From assembly GCA_022361195.1 (NCBI GenBank), contig JAKSBJ010000295.1:1-38098 (forward strand): a stretch of 38,098 nucleotides of DNA. Reading direction: 5' to 3'. Below are positions 18,387 through 27,094 of this stretch, one piece after another. Made by a program: the position numbers and the translations under genes. The notes below the pieces were generated by a model. That model worked only from the letters and a program-made list of their open reading frames with translations, did not search any database and had not been told where the DNA came from. Every line of letters begins with the position of its first letter. The first letter of the stretch is position 1. This DNA comes from Flavobacteriales bacterium. GTDB taxonomy: Bacteria > Bacteroidota > Bacteroidia > Flavobacteriales_D > Crocinitomicaceae.

Positions 18387-19649
18387 ATGGATCCCGAACC
18401 CAGTACGTATCTAATCATCTTTTTCACCTTACTTGGATCTGCCTTTTTTTCAGGCATGGAGATCGCTTTTGTCTCGGCCAATCGTCTTATGATTGAGCTC
18501 GATCGGCAAAAAGGAACCTGGAACGGTCGAATTTTATCCTATTTCGTAAAAAACGAACCACATTTCATCAGTACCATGCTGCTTGGAAACAATGTTTTCC
18601 TGGTGGTTTACGGTATTTTTATGGCTGTTTTGCTCGAGCCATTTTTAAATTCGATTGGTGATTACCCGGCTTTGATTTTATTGTTGCAAACTATTATTTC
18701 AACCTTAATTGTATTAATTACAGCTGAGTTTTTACCCAAAGCTATTTTCCGAATCAACCCTAACAGAACCTTAAAGGTGGGGACCATTCCACTTTTGATT
18801 ATTTACATCATCTTTTTCATTCCAACCACAATTACCATGTGGATATCGTCGCTCTTTTTACGTTTGGTAAGAGCCGATACAGAAGATAAAGCAGAGGCAT
18901 TTACCAAAGTAGACCTGGATCATTATGTGCGGGATTTGAGTGATCGGATTGAGGAAGAGGCTCATATGGAAAATGAGATTCAAATTCTTCAAAATGCCCT
19001 TGAGTTTCCCGAGGTTAAAGCAAGAGATTGTATGGTGCCTCGAACCGAGATTGTTGCTTTGGAGATTGAAGATAGTATTGACACTTTGAGAGAGCGTTTT
19101 ATCGAATCTGGTCTGTCAAAAATTTTGATTTATCGTGATTCAATCGATAACATCATTGGGTATGTACATTCTTATGAGTTGTTTAATCGACCACATTCCA
19201 TTAAACAAATTCTTTTGCCAATTTCCATTGTTCCAGAAGCTGTTTTGGTGAAGAATCTCTTGGAGCAATTCACCCGTTTAAAAAGAACTATCGCGGTTGT
19301 GGTGGATGAATTTGGCGGAACCTCTGGTTTGGTAACTATCGAGGATATTATTGAAGAAATTTTTGGAGAAATTCAGGATGAACATGATCATGAAGATATT
19401 CTCGAAGAAAAGATCGATGAACACACCTTCTTATTTTCAGGTCGAACAGAGATTGATTATGTACGGGAAAACTACGAATTACCTATTCCGGAGAGTACCG
19501 AATATGAAACAATTGCTGGCTTTGTGTTAAATAAATTAGAAGATATTCCGGATCAGAATGAAACCTTTGAATGGGAAGAGCTGATTTTCACGGTTATGGA
19601 GGTGTCCGATTCCAAAATTGAACTCATCAAGATTAAGATCAAAGAATAA
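18387..19649 (+). CDS. CNNM/CorC-family membrane protein with CBS domains
   Basis: The 420-residue product has an N-terminal DUF21 transmembrane domain (about residues 5-150, with FFSGMEIAFVSANR and several hydrophobic segments). A CBS pair follows (about 190-330, with VKARDCMVPRTEI at the start and VVVDEFGGTSGLVTIEDIIEEIFGEI near the end). The last part is a CorC/HlyC-type transporter-associated domain (about 340-418). Family members are linked to magnesium or cobalt transport and are often called hemolysin-like; ion specificity cannot be told here. It is distinct in sequence from GldE, the gliding-motility member of the family. It lies 68 bp after purD. Confidence 0.9.
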   Translation: MDPEPSTYLIIFFTLLGSAFFSGMEIAFVSANRLMIELDRQKGTWNGRILSYFVKNEPHFISTMLLGNNVFLVVYGIFMAVLLEPFLNSIGDYPALILLLQTIISTLIVLITAEFLPKAIFRINPNRTLKVGTIPLLIIYIIFFIPTTITMWISSLFLRLVRADTEDKAEAFTKVDLDHYVRDLSDRIEEEAHMENEIQILQNALEFPEVKARDCMVPRTEIVALEIEDSIDTLRERFIESGLSKILIYRDSIDNIIGYVHSYELFNRPHSIKQILLPISIVPEAVLVKNLLEQFTRLKRTIAVVVDEFGGTSGLVTIEDIIEEIFGEIQDEHDHEDILEEKIDEHTFLFSGRTEIDYVRENYELPIPESTEYETIAGFVLNKLEDIPDQNETFEWEELIFTVMEVSDSKIELIKIKIKE

Positions 19650-19676
19650 CTCAAGCCCTGCGCATAATAAAGGATA

Positions 19677-19707
19677 TTTGATCTGCACGTCTTTTTTCGT
19701 ATTTTTG
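19677..19707 (+). promoter_or_regulatory. Full Bacteroidota promoter (-33/-7) for the bactofilin gene
   Basis: TTTG at 19677-19680 and TATTTTTG at 19700-19707 are separated by exactly 19 bp, matching the -33 TTTG / -7 TAnnTTTG consensus. The ATG at 19731 is 23 bp downstream. This is the best promoter in the window. Confidence 0.75.
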
Positions 19708-19730
19708 TTTCTCACAAATTCTCAAAACGG

Positions 19731-20159
19731 ATGTTTAAAGGTGGAAATGCAAAAGCAGATACGGTAAATTCTCCAGATAAGTTGAATCGTATCGTTGAAG
19801 GGACAAATATCAAAGGTGACGTAAAAACAGACAGTAATTTCCGAATTGACGGTGAATTGGTAGGTACCTTAAATACAACGGGAAAGTTGGTTGTAGGATC
19901 TAGCGGTAAAATCGAAGGTGAAATTCGATGTGCAAATGCTGATATCGAAGGATACATTAACGGTGATATCGTGGTAGATGGTGTACTAATGATCAAATCG
20001 ACGGCTAAAATTTACGGAAACATCACAGCAGGTCAAATTGGAATTGATGTTGGAGCAGACTTTAAGGGTCAGTGCAACATCCAAAAAGCTGAGGGAGTTT
20101 CATTTGATGCTCCTCAAGTAGAGGCGGTTAGCGAAAATGAGTCTGAGCTAGTCTATTAA
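19731..20159 (+). CDS. Bactofilin (polymer-forming cytoskeletal protein)
   Basis: The 142-residue product has the short beta-helix core typical of bactofilins. It begins about residue 20 with RIVEGTNIKGDVKTDSNFRI and continues with regularly spaced Gly/Ile/Val turns such as IEGEIRCANADIEGYINGDI, IYGNITAGQI and FKGQC. The N- and C-terminal tails are polar and probably disordered. Bactofilins polymerise on the cytoplasmic membrane face and organise cell shape or wall enzymes. The gene leads a group with the AtpZ-like gene, 12 bp downstream, so it may share transcription with the start of the ATP synthase region. Confidence 0.93.
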   Translation: MFKGGNAKADTVNSPDKLNRIVEGTNIKGDVKTDSNFRIDGELVGTLNTTGKLVVGSSGKIEGEIRCANADIEGYINGDIVVDGVLMIKSTAKIYGNITAGQIGIDVGADFKGQCNIQKAEGVSFDAPQVEAVSENESELVY

Positions 20160-20171
20160 TAATCTCATTTC

Positions 20172-20441
20172 ATGAGCGAAGAAGATTCTTCTGAAGAGCT
20201 GAGGAAGCTTCAAAATAAACCGAAAAAGGGACCAGGTCCTTTTATTCGCCTCTCAGGTATTGGTTTACAAATGGGAGTTACTATTATTGCAGGAGCGTAT
20301 CTGGGAAAATATCTGGATGCAGAATACGGATCGTCCGAAGATAGTAATGGATGGACAATAGGATTAACTCTATTCGCAGTAGCTGCATCATTATATAATG
20401 TCATACGCCAGGTTAATAAACTAAATAAGGATAATGATTAA
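20172..20441 (+). CDS. AtpZ/AtpI-like ATP synthase accessory membrane protein
   Basis: The 89-residue protein has a charged N-terminus and two transmembrane helices (about residues 28-45 and 60-78), with IRLSGIGLQMGVTIIAGAYLGKYLD typical of the AtpZ/AtpI group (landmarks LQMGVTI and GAYLGKYLD). Such proteins help assemble the c-ring or handle magnesium or calcium for the ATP synthase. It directly precedes the ATP synthase region and overlaps the next gene by 8 bp, suggesting coupled translation. Confidence 0.85.
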   Translation: MSEEDSSEELRKLQNKPKKGPGPFIRLSGIGLQMGVTIIAGAYLGKYLDAEYGSSEDSNGWTIGLTLFAVAASLYNVIRQVNKLNKDND

Positions 20442-20838
20442 GGCTATTTTGCGCTTCGCTATTGTATTAACTGCTATACTGCTTTTTACATTTGCTATTC
20501 ATGCATTTATTCAAAAGGCGACTCTTGGTGATCCTTTCGAACATAATATTATTGTATACTACCTATTCAATTACATTCTTACTTTGCTGTTTTTTGCCAT
20601 GCTGGTTTATTTTCAATCCATCAATTCAAAACAGTTAGGATTTATCTTTCTGGCTTCGAGTTTTGTGAAATTCATGCTTTATTTCGTCTTCTTTAAAGAG
20701 GATAGTGAAGAAGCAACAGATAAGGTTGAGGCAATGACGTTTTTTATTCCTTACGGATTGAGTTTAGCTTTGGAAACCTATTATTTGGTTCAAATGTTAA
20801 AAAATCAGGAAAAAGAAAACGAACCAACAGCCGACTAA
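20434..20838 (+). CDS. DUF6168-like four-helix membrane protein in the ATP synthase region
   Basis: The 134-residue product has four hydrophobic segments (about residues 6-26, 40-61, 69-88 and 100-120) and a short acidic tail. Its position between the AtpZ-like gene and atpB is where Bacteroidota often carry a small DUF6168 protein; the position resembles that of AtpI in other bacteria. An assembly role is inferred from context only. It overlaps the preceding gene by 8 bp. Confidence 0.7.
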   Translation: MIKAILRFAIVLTAILLFTFAIHAFIQKATLGDPFEHNIIVYYLFNYILTLLFFAMLVYFQSINSKQLGFIFLASSFVKFMLYFVFFKEDSEEATDKVEAMTFFIPYGLSLALETYYLVQMLKNQEKENEPTAD

Positions 20839-20939
20839 TTTGCCCTCGTTTTCTGTGACTTTGGTCATGTTTTTGCATTTGACTGCTCACTATTCCAAAA
20901 TATTTATCGCATAAGTTTCTTCGATATTAATTTTATACG

Positions 20940-20947
20940 TAATTTTG
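20940..20947 (+). promoter_or_regulatory. -7 promoter element for the atpB operon
   Basis: TAATTTTG matches TAnnTTTG, 29 bp before the atpB ATG. A TTTC at 20916-20919 with a 20-bp spacer could be a degenerate -33 element. The main subunit genes may thus be transcribed separately from bactofilin. Confidence 0.55.
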
Positions 20948-20976
20948 CCCCGATTTTTACAACTACAGGTTGAATT

Positions 20977-22107
20977 ATGAATAAACTTTGGGGACTTTTA
21001 CTTGTTGCTGCATTTTTTGCCCCGGTATTGGCATTCAGTAGCAACGGACATGAAAATGAGCATCATGGAGACGGACACGTCGATAAAGAATGGGCTGATA
21101 TGTCTAAAGAAGAGCGTCAGGCTGATATTAAAGGACACATTCAACATCACCTTCTTGATTCGTATGAGTTTAACATCATGTCTGATTATTCAGATAAAAA
21201 CAATGTAAAACATTACGGATTCCCTTTACCGGTTATTCTTTGGGATGAAGGTTTACACGTTTTCATGGCAAGCGAATTTGAACATGGAAATGCAGTTGCT
21301 GAGTCAAACGGTAAATTCTATAAGTTATATCACAACAAAATTTACAGAGTTGATAGTGCAGAAGGACATTTGTCAATGGATGAGCATGGACATCCTACAA
21401 ATGCAACTCCTTTTGATTTATCAATCACTAAAAACGTATTGAGTTCATTGTTGGTGGCTCTTTTGATCTTCTTCATCTTTAGAGGAGTGGCTAAAGCTTA
21501 CAAAAACACTTTGTCTCCAACAGGATCTGCAAAATTCTTTGAGCCGATTATTCTTTTTGTACGTGACGAAATTGCTATTCCAAACATTGGAGAAAAGCAC
21601 TATGCACGTTACATGAGTTATTTGTTAACCGTATTCTTCTTTATCTGGATCGTTAACTTAACAGGTTTAACACCATTAGGAATTAACGTAACGGGTAACA
21701 TCGCGGTAACAGCTTGTTTAGCGATTATTACGTTTATCATTACTCAAGTTTCGGGTAAAAAAGATTACTGGATGCACATTTTCTGGATGCCAGGAGTTCC
21801 GGTTCCAATGAAAATTATTTTAGCGCCAATTGAGTTGTTAGGTGTATTTATTAAGCCATTCGCCTTAATGATTCGTTTGTACGCGAATATCTCTGCCGGT
21901 CACATCGTATTGATGAGTTTGTTGGCATTGATCTTTATTTTTGATAACTGGTTTGCAAGAGGAGCTTTCTTCGGATTGTCGTTCTTGCTATCTATTATAG
22001 AATTGCTTGTAGCGTTTCTACAAGCGTATATTTTTACGATGTTAACTGCCTTGTATTTCGGATCAGCTGTTGAAGAACATGATCACGAGCATGCGCACGC
22101 GCATTAA
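20977..22107 (+). CDS. atpB: ATP synthase F0 subunit a
   Basis: Subunit a forms the proton half-channels beside the c-ring. The 376-residue product is longer than the roughly 270 residues of E. coli. It starts with a cleavable-looking signal (about residues 1-21) and a periplasmic domain of about 130 residues rich in His and acidic residues. The membrane part begins near residue 150. The essential arginine is Arg300 in MIRLYANISAGH. The C-terminus ends in a His-rich tail (HDHEHAHAH). N-terminal extensions are usual for Bacteroidota a subunits. It heads atpBEFHAG. Confidence 0.96.
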   Translation: MNKLWGLLLVAAFFAPVLAFSSNGHENEHHGDGHVDKEWADMSKEERQADIKGHIQHHLLDSYEFNIMSDYSDKNNVKHYGFPLPVILWDEGLHVFMASEFEHGNAVAESNGKFYKLYHNKIYRVDSAEGHLSMDEHGHPTNATPFDLSITKNVLSSLLVALLIFFIFRGVAKAYKNTLSPTGSAKFFEPIILFVRDEIAIPNIGEKHYARYMSYLLTVFFFIWIVNLTGLTPLGINVTGNIAVTACLAIITFIITQVSGKKDYWMHIFWMPGVPVPMKIILAPIELLGVFIKPFALMIRLYANISAGHIVLMSLLALIFIFDNWFARGAFFGLSFLLSIIELLVAFLQAYIFTMLTALYFGSAVEEHDHEHAHAH

Positions 22108-22150
22108 GAGTTTTAATTTGTAAATGTTTAACTAATAAATATAAATAGTT

Positions 22151-22342
22151 ATGGGAATGCCAGATATAATTGGTGCAGGATTGATTGTTTTAGGTGTTGG
22201 AATCGGTATCGGAAGAATCGGTGGATCAGCAATGGAAGCAATCGCACGTCAACCTGAGGCTACAAACAAAATCCAAACAGCAATGCTTATCGCAGCGGCG
22301 CTTATCGAGGGTATTGGTTTTGCGGCTTTGGTAATGAAGTAA
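22151..22342 (+). CDS. atpE: ATP synthase F0 subunit c
   Basis: The 63-residue proteolipid forms the rotor ring. It has a Gly-rich first helix (GVGIGIGRIGG), the polar loop ARQPE that contacts gamma and epsilon, and the proton-carrying carboxylate Glu53 in the second helix (ALIEGIGF). The residue after Glu53 is Gly, without the Ser/Thr usual in sodium-binding rings, so proton coupling is expected. It is followed by a strong hairpin before atpF. Confidence 0.96.
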   Translation: MGMPDIIGAGLIVLGVGIGIGRIGGSAMEAIARQPEATNKIQTAMLIAAALIEGIGFAALVMK

Positions 22343-22360
22343 GAAATCCAAACTAGACTT

Positions 22361-22387
22361 ACTATCAGTGCGGTTGGCACTGATAGT
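22361..22387 (+). other. Perfect 11-bp stem-loop between atpE and atpF
   Basis: Positions 22361-22371 pair perfectly with 22377-22387 around a 5-nt loop. No T run follows, so it is not a classic terminator. It could be an mRNA-stabilising or processing element that raises subunit c output relative to its neighbours; that role is inferred. Confidence 0.6.
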
Positions 22388-22420
22388 GGGTCATTGTTTA
22401 GAAGTTAAAAAAGAAGAATA

Positions 22421-22921
22421 ATGGAGAAATTAATTAATGAGTTTTCACTAGGTTTATTTTTTTGGCAAGCACTAATCTTCATCGGATTACTATTGTTGTT
22501 AAGAAAGTTTGCTTGGAAACCTATTTTAAAGGCAGTTAACGATAGAGAAGGTCAAATTCGTGAATCATTAGAATTGGCGGATAAGACAAAAGCTGAGATG
22601 AAGCAACTTCAAGCTCAGAACGAAAGTTTATTAAAAGAAGCAAAAGCTGAAAGAGATCAGTTGATTAAAGAAGCTTCAGAAACTGCTAAACGAATTGTTG
22701 TTGAGCCAAAAGACGAGGCAAAAGCACAGCACGATCAAATTGTAGCGGATGCTCAAAGAGTTATCTTGGCTGAAAAAGCAGCTGCAATCACTGAATTGAA
22801 AACAACTGTAGCTTCTCTTTCTCTTGAAATTGCTGAGAAAGTAATTAAAGGAGAGTTGGCTTCCGATGACAAACAAAAAGCATTGGCTGAGAAATTAGCA
22901 GAGGACATTACGTTAAATTAA
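22421..22921 (+). CDS. atpF: ATP synthase F0 subunit b
   Basis: The 166-residue peripheral-stalk subunit has one N-terminal membrane helix (about residues 8-27, LGLFFWQALIFIGLLLLLRK region) and then a long Lys/Glu/Ala-rich coiled coil that binds delta. RKFAWKPILKAVNDREGQI is the typical sequence after the membrane helix. Length and arrangement are normal. The delta gene starts 4 bp downstream. Confidence 0.96.
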   Translation: MEKLINEFSLGLFFWQALIFIGLLLLLRKFAWKPILKAVNDREGQIRESLELADKTKAEMKQLQAQNESLLKEAKAERDQLIKEASETAKRIVVEPKDEAKAQHDQIVADAQRVILAEKAAAITELKTTVASLSLEIAEKVIKGELASDDKQKALAEKLAEDITLN

Positions 22922-22925
22922 TTCC

Positions 22926-23462
22926 ATGAAAGGATCAAAAGTAGCATCAAGATACGCCCAATCATTGTTGGATTTGGCTGTTGAGAGAAATGTACTTGAC
23001 AAGATTAATGGAGATATGAAATCTCTTGCATCTGTATGCAGAGAGTCAAAAGATCTTCAAAATCTTCTTAAGAGCCCGATCGTTAATTCAGACATGAAAA
23101 TCAAAGCTTTCAACGAAATCTTCGGAAAGAGCATGGATGAAATGTCTTTGGGATTTGTCAAATTGATCGTAAAAAACAAAAGAGGAGCAATTCTCTCTCA
23201 AATCGCAGAAAGTTTCACTAGTCTGTACAAAGAGCACAACAATATTTTGGAAGTAACAGTAGTTTCAGCAAAAGCTTTAGAGAATACTGTAAAAGACAAA
23301 ATTTTAGCGAGAGTTCAGGAAAATCACAGTGGAACAATCGAGTTAACCGAAGAAGTGGATGAAGCTTTAATCGGTGGATTTGTTGTAAAAATGGGCGATA
23401 AGCAAATTGATTCGTCAATTGCTCGTCAATTAACTAATTTGAATAATATTTTATTAAACTAA
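22926..23462 (+). CDS. atpH: ATP synthase F1 subunit delta
   Basis: The 178-residue subunit joins the peripheral stalk to the top of F1. It starts with the usual SKVASRYAQSLLDLAVE segment and ends with the conserved block ALIGGFVVKMGDKQIDSSIARQL. Length is normal for the family. A 65-bp gap with a stem-loop separates it from atpA. Confidence 0.96.
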   Translation: MKGSKVASRYAQSLLDLAVERNVLDKINGDMKSLASVCRESKDLQNLLKSPIVNSDMKIKAFNEIFGKSMDEMSLGFVKLIVKNKRGAILSQIAESFTSLYKEHNNILEVTVVSAKALENTVKDKILARVQENHSGTIELTEEVDEALIGGFVVKMGDKQIDSSIARQLTNLNNILLN

Positions 23463-23465
23463 ATA

Positions 23466-23510
23466 ACAGGATGGCAAAGTGTACGTTTTAAACGTGCAAC
23501 TTTTTCCTGT
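23466..23510 (+). other. Stem-loop in the atpH-atpA gap
   Basis: An outer 6-bp stem (ACAGGA 23466-23471 with TCCTGT 23505-23510) encloses a second helix of about 13 bp with a one-base bulge (from about 23476 to 23503, including GTACGT with ACGTGC). It ends 17 bp before the atpA ATG and has no T run. A processing or translation-control role is possible but unproven. Confidence 0.5.
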
Positions 23511-23527
23511 CTTTAAAATCTAGAAAA

Positions 23528-25102
23528 ATGGCAGACGTTAAACCAGCAGAAGTTTCAGCAATTTTGAGAGAGCAACTCTCAGGATTTAAATCTGAGTCTG
23601 AATTAGAAGAAGTAGGAACCGTTCTTCAGGTAGGTGACGGTATTGCAAGAATCTACGGTCTTTCCAGCGTACAATACGGTGAGATGATCGAATTCAATAA
23701 CGGATTACGAGGAATCGTATTGAACCTTGAGGAAGATAACGTTGGAGCGGTACTTTTAGGTAGCTCTGAAGGAATTAGAGAAGGTGATACAGTAAAGAGA
23801 CTTCGTTTAATCGCTTCCCTTCAGGTTGGTGAAGGAATCGTAGGACGTGTTGTTGATACAATGGGTATTCCTATCGATGGTAAAGGGCCAATTGAAGGTG
23901 AAACGTATGAAATGCCATTGGAGCGTAAAGCTCCTGGAGTTATTTACCGTCAACCGGTAAATGAGCCATTACAGACTGGTATTAAAGCGATCGATTCCAT
24001 GATTCCAATTGGAAGAGGTCAACGTGAGTTGGTTATTGGTGACCGTCAAACTGGTAAAACAACAGTTTGTATTGATACCATTATTAACCAAAAAGAGTTT
24101 TACGATAAAGGAGAACCTGTTTACTGTATTTATGTAGCGATTGGACAAAAAGCTTCTACAGTAGCTGGTATCGTGTCTAAATTGGAAGCAGCTGGCGCCT
24201 TGGCTTATACAACTATTGTTGCGGCAAATGCTTCTGACCCTGCTCCAATGCAATTCTATGCTCCATTTGCAGGTGCTGCAATTGGAGAGTACTTTAGAGA
24301 TACAGGACGTCCTGCATTGATCATTTATGATGATTTATCAAAACAAGCAGTTGCTTACCGTGAGGTATCACTTCTTTTAAGAAGACCTCCGGGACGTGAG
24401 GCATATCCTGGTGATGTATTCTACTTGCATTCAAGATTATTAGAGAGAGCGGCAAAAGTGATTGCTGATGACGGAATTGCAAAAGATATGAACGACCTTC
24501 CTGATTCTTTAAAAGATAAAGTAAAAGGTGGTGGATCATTAACAGCCCTTCCAATTATTGAAACACAAGCGGGTGACGTATCTGCATATATCCCTACAAA
24601 CGTAATTTCGATTACTGACGGACAAATCTTCTTGGAGTCTAACTTGTTTAACTCAGGTGTACGTCCAGCGATTAACGTAGGTATCTCGGTATCACGTGTA
24701 GGAGGTTCGGCACAAATTAAATCAATGAAGAAAGTAGCCGGTACTTTGAAACTGGATCAAGCTCAATACCGTGAGCTAGAAGCTTTCGCTAAATTTGGTT
24801 CGGATTTGGATGCTGCTACAAAAGCTGTATTGGATAAAGGTGCTAAAAACGTGGAAATTCTTAAGCAAAAAGAAGGAGATCCATACAGAGTGGAAAACCA
24901 AGTTGCAATCATCTATGCTGGAACAAAAGGTTTGTTAACAAATGTACCAGTTAATAAAGTGAAAGAGTTTGAAGGTGAATTTATCAACTTCATGAACGCA
25001 AATCACAAAGATGTTATGGAGCAATTGGCTGCTGGAAAATATACAGATGATTTAACGTCTGTATTAGAAAAAGTAGCTTTGGATATTGCCGCTAAATACT
25101 AA
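23528..25102 (+). CDS. atpA: ATP synthase F1 subunit alpha
   Basis: The 524-residue subunit carries the non-catalytic nucleotide sites. It has the Walker A sequence GDRQTGKT at residues 171-178, [15 protein letters not shown] in the Walker B region with the [23 protein letters not shown] block after it, and the ATP synthase alpha/beta signature [17 protein letters not shown] with the conserved arginine. Length and order are normal. The beta subunit gene (atpD) and epsilon gene (atpC) are not in the window, as expected for the split Bacteroidota arrangement. Confidence 0.98.
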   Translation: MADVKPAEVSAILREQLSGFKSESELEEVGTVLQVGDGIARIYGLSSVQYGEMIEFNNGLRGIVLNLEEDNVGAVLLGSSEGIREGDTVKRLRLIASLQVGEGIVGRVVDTMGIPIDGKGPIEGETYEMPLERKAPGVIYRQPVNEPLQTGIKAIDSMIPIGRGQRELVIGDRQTGKTTVCIDTIINQKEFYDKGEPVYCIYVAIGQKASTVAGIVSKLEAAGALAYTTIVAANASDPAPMQFYAPFAGAAIGEYFRDTGRPALIIYDDLSKQAVAYREVSLLLRRPPGREAYPGDVFYLHSRLLERAAKVIADDGIAKDMNDLPDSLKDKVKGGGSLTALPIIETQAGDVSAYIPTNVISITDGQIFLESNLFNSGVRPAINVGISVSRVGGSAQIKSMKKVAGTLKLDQAQYRELEAFAKFGSDLDAATKAVLDKGAKNVEILKQKEGDPYRVENQVAIIYAGTKGLLTNVPVNKVKEFEGEFINFMNANHKDVMEQLAAGKYTDDLTSVLEKVALDIAAKY

Positions 25103-25128
25103 TCAGCACAATTCGTAAAAATTAGCTT

Positions 25129-26019
25129 ATGGCTAACTTAAAGGAGATCAGAAATAGAATTACGAGTGTATCGTCCACGATGCAAATCACATCAGCCATG
25201 AAAATGGTGTCTGCTGCTAAATTAAAAAGAGCGCAGGATGCTGTGACCAAAATGCGTCCGTATGCCGATAAGCTAACCGAAATTCTATCCGATCTTTCTT
25301 CTGCACTTGACGGATCTGAAAACATCTATGCTTCAGATCGTGAGGTTAAAAACATCGTTCTCGTTGTTGTAACTTCAAACAGAGGTCTTTGTGGTGGGTT
25401 TAATAACAACATCATCAAAGAGGCAATGCGTCTTGCAAAAGAGGAATATAAAGATCACAATGTATCGGTTATGACAGTGGGTAAAAAGGCCACTGATGCT
25501 TTCAAAAGAACCGAATACAAAATTGATGGGTCGCATCTTCCATCTAATTTAGATGACATCTGGAACAACTTAACGTTTGATAACGTTGCTCCGGAAGTTG
25601 AAAGAATTATGGAAGCTTATGTGAATAAACAAGTGGATAAAGTGGTATTGGTTTACAATCACTTTAAAAACGTAGCGAGCCAGATTGCAACTGCTGAACA
25701 ATTTTTACCAATCGTTCCTCCAACAACTGAGGATTCTGATAAGAAAGAAGGAAATCAAATTGATTACATCTTTGAGCCTTCACGTGAGGAAATTGTAACA
25801 GAGTTAATGCCTAAGTCGCTTAAAATTCAATTCTACAGTGCCTTATTAGATTCGCACGCTGGTGAACACGGTGCGCGTATGACAGCAATGCACAAAGCAA
25901 CTGATAATGCTGCTGAGTTGAATAAATCGTTGAAATTAGAATACAACAAAGCACGTCAGGCAGCCATTACAAATGAGATCTTGGAAATTGTTGGTGGTGC
26001 AGAAGCACTTAACGGCTAA
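25129..26019 (+). CDS. atpG: ATP synthase F1 subunit gamma
   Basis: The 296-residue central-stalk subunit has the N-terminal helix MANLKEIRNRITSVSST with ITSAMKMVSAAKL, the core stretch SNRGLCGGFNNNI, and the conserved C-terminal helix SLKLEYNKARQAAITNEILEIVGGAEAL (landmarks KARQAAITNEI and EIVGGA). An insertion around residues 195-215 (TTEDSDKKEGNQIDYIFEPS) lengthens it slightly. It is the last gene of the operon, with a terminator 24 bp after the stop. Confidence 0.97.
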   Translation: MANLKEIRNRITSVSSTMQITSAMKMVSAAKLKRAQDAVTKMRPYADKLTEILSDLSSALDGSENIYASDREVKNIVLVVVTSNRGLCGGFNNNIIKEAMRLAKEEYKDHNVSVMTVGKKATDAFKRTEYKIDGSHLPSNLDDIWNNLTFDNVAPEVERIMEAYVNKQVDKVVLVYNHFKNVASQIATAEQFLPIVPPTTEDSDKKEGNQIDYIFEPSREEIVTELMPKSLKIQFYSALLDSHAGEHGARMTAMHKATDNAAELNKSLKLEYNKARQAAITNEILEIVGGAEALNG

Positions 26020-26042
26020 TTTTCAGTATTATTTATATCATG

Positions 26043-26073
26043 AACCCTGGTCAATACTGATCAGGGTTTTTTT
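26043..26073 (+). terminator. Rho-independent terminator of the ATP synthase operon
   Basis: An 11-bp stem with one G-U pair (26043-26053 with 26058-26068) and a 4-nt loop is followed by seven T to 26073, placed right after atpG. Confidence 0.88.
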
Positions 26074-26126
26074 GTGGTTGAAAGATCACTTTTTCAACTG
26101 CTTACTTTCAATTATCTTTATACACT

Positions 26127-26711
26127 ATGATTATCGAAATCGGAGATAAATTAGTTTCTGCAGAAGTACTGGAGGAGGAATTCGTTTGCAATTTGTCTGC
26201 ATGTAAGGGCGTTTGTTGTGTAGAGGGAAATGATGGGGCTCCATTGAGCCAGGAAGAGGTGAATTTACTGGAAGAGCACATCGATGAAATCAAACCTTAT
26301 TTGGATGAAAAAGGACTCGAAGTCATTGAGAAACGAGGTGTTTTTTATTTGGATAGAGAGAATGAACCTGTTACTTCATTGGTGAACGGAAGGGAATGCG
26401 TTTTTGTATCACATGATGAGAATGGAATTACCAAATGTGGAATTGAGGATGCTTATCGGGATAAGAAAATCGATTTTAATAAACCGGTTTCTTGTCACCT
26501 ATATCCAATTCGGGTAAAAGAATACCGTTCGTTTACAGCATTGAATTATGATCGATGGCACATTTGTTCGGATGCTTGTACCCTGGGAAAAGAATTGCAA
26601 ACACCAGTGTATAAATTCTTAAAGGGGCCATTAATTCGGGTTTACGGAGAAGAGTTTTATCAGGATTTAGAACGGGCCGCAGCTGAACTTAAAAAGCAAC
26701 AATCCCAATAA
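26127..26711 (+). CDS. DUF3109-family cysteine-rich protein
   Basis: The 194-residue product carries an N-terminal Cys cluster (Cys21, Cys26, Cys30, Cys31 in FVCNLSACKGVCC) and further cysteines in GRECVF, TKCGIED, SCHLYPIR and HICSDAC. The pattern recalls the YkgJ-type zinc/iron-cluster proteins and fits the DUF3109 family of Bacteroidota. It has no signal peptide and is probably a cytosolic metal-binding protein of unknown role. It lies 2 bp upstream of rnpA and is likely co-transcribed with it. Confidence 0.82.
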   Translation: MIIEIGDKLVSAEVLEEEFVCNLSACKGVCCVEGNDGAPLSQEEVNLLEEHIDEIKPYLDEKGLEVIEKRGVFYLDRENEPVTSLVNGRECVFVSHDENGITKCGIEDAYRDKKIDFNKPVSCHLYPIRVKEYRSFTALNYDRWHICSDACTLGKELQTPVYKFLKGPLIRVYGEEFYQDLERAAAELKKQQSQ

Positions 26712-26713
26712 TA

Positions 26714-27094
26714 ATGGCGAACACCTTCTCCAAGTCTGAGCGAATTTGTAGCCAAATCGTCATTGACGATTTGTTTAAAAAAGGTAAGATTCTCAAATCT
26801 TTCCCCTTTTTGGTGCGTTATTTGCCCTATTCGTTCAATAAGGGAGCAAAGGTCCAAATCGTGATTTCGGTTCCAAAACGAAAGGTGAAAAAAGCTGTCG
26901 ACCGTAATCGACTCAAACGTCAAATACGGGAGGTTTATCGCCTGAATAAGAAAAATTTGTTGGAGAAATTTGAGGAGAAAGAAGAAGGATTGGCACTGTT
27001 TTTAATCTATACCGGTCCGGAAAAAGCGCAATATCAGGATTTGGAGAAAAAATTAAAATTACTTTTACATCAATTGGAAAATTTAGGATCATGA
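26714..27094 (+). CDS. rnpA: Ribonuclease P protein component
   Basis: This small basic protein assists RNase P RNA in 5' maturation of tRNA. The 126-residue product has the RNR signature RNRLKRQIRE at residues 64-73, preceded by ISVPKRKVKKAVD, and the typical N-terminal FSKSERI. Unlike in most bacteria it is not next to rpmH and dnaA. Here it overlaps the following protease gene by 4 bp (ATGA), an arrangement usual in Bacteroidota. Confidence 0.96.
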   Translation: MANTFSKSERICSQIVIDDLFKKGKILKSFPFLVRYLPYSFNKGAKVQIVISVPKRKVKKAVDRNRLKRQIREVYRLNKKNLLEKFEEKEEGLALFLIYTGPEKAQYQDLEKKLKLLLHQLENLGS

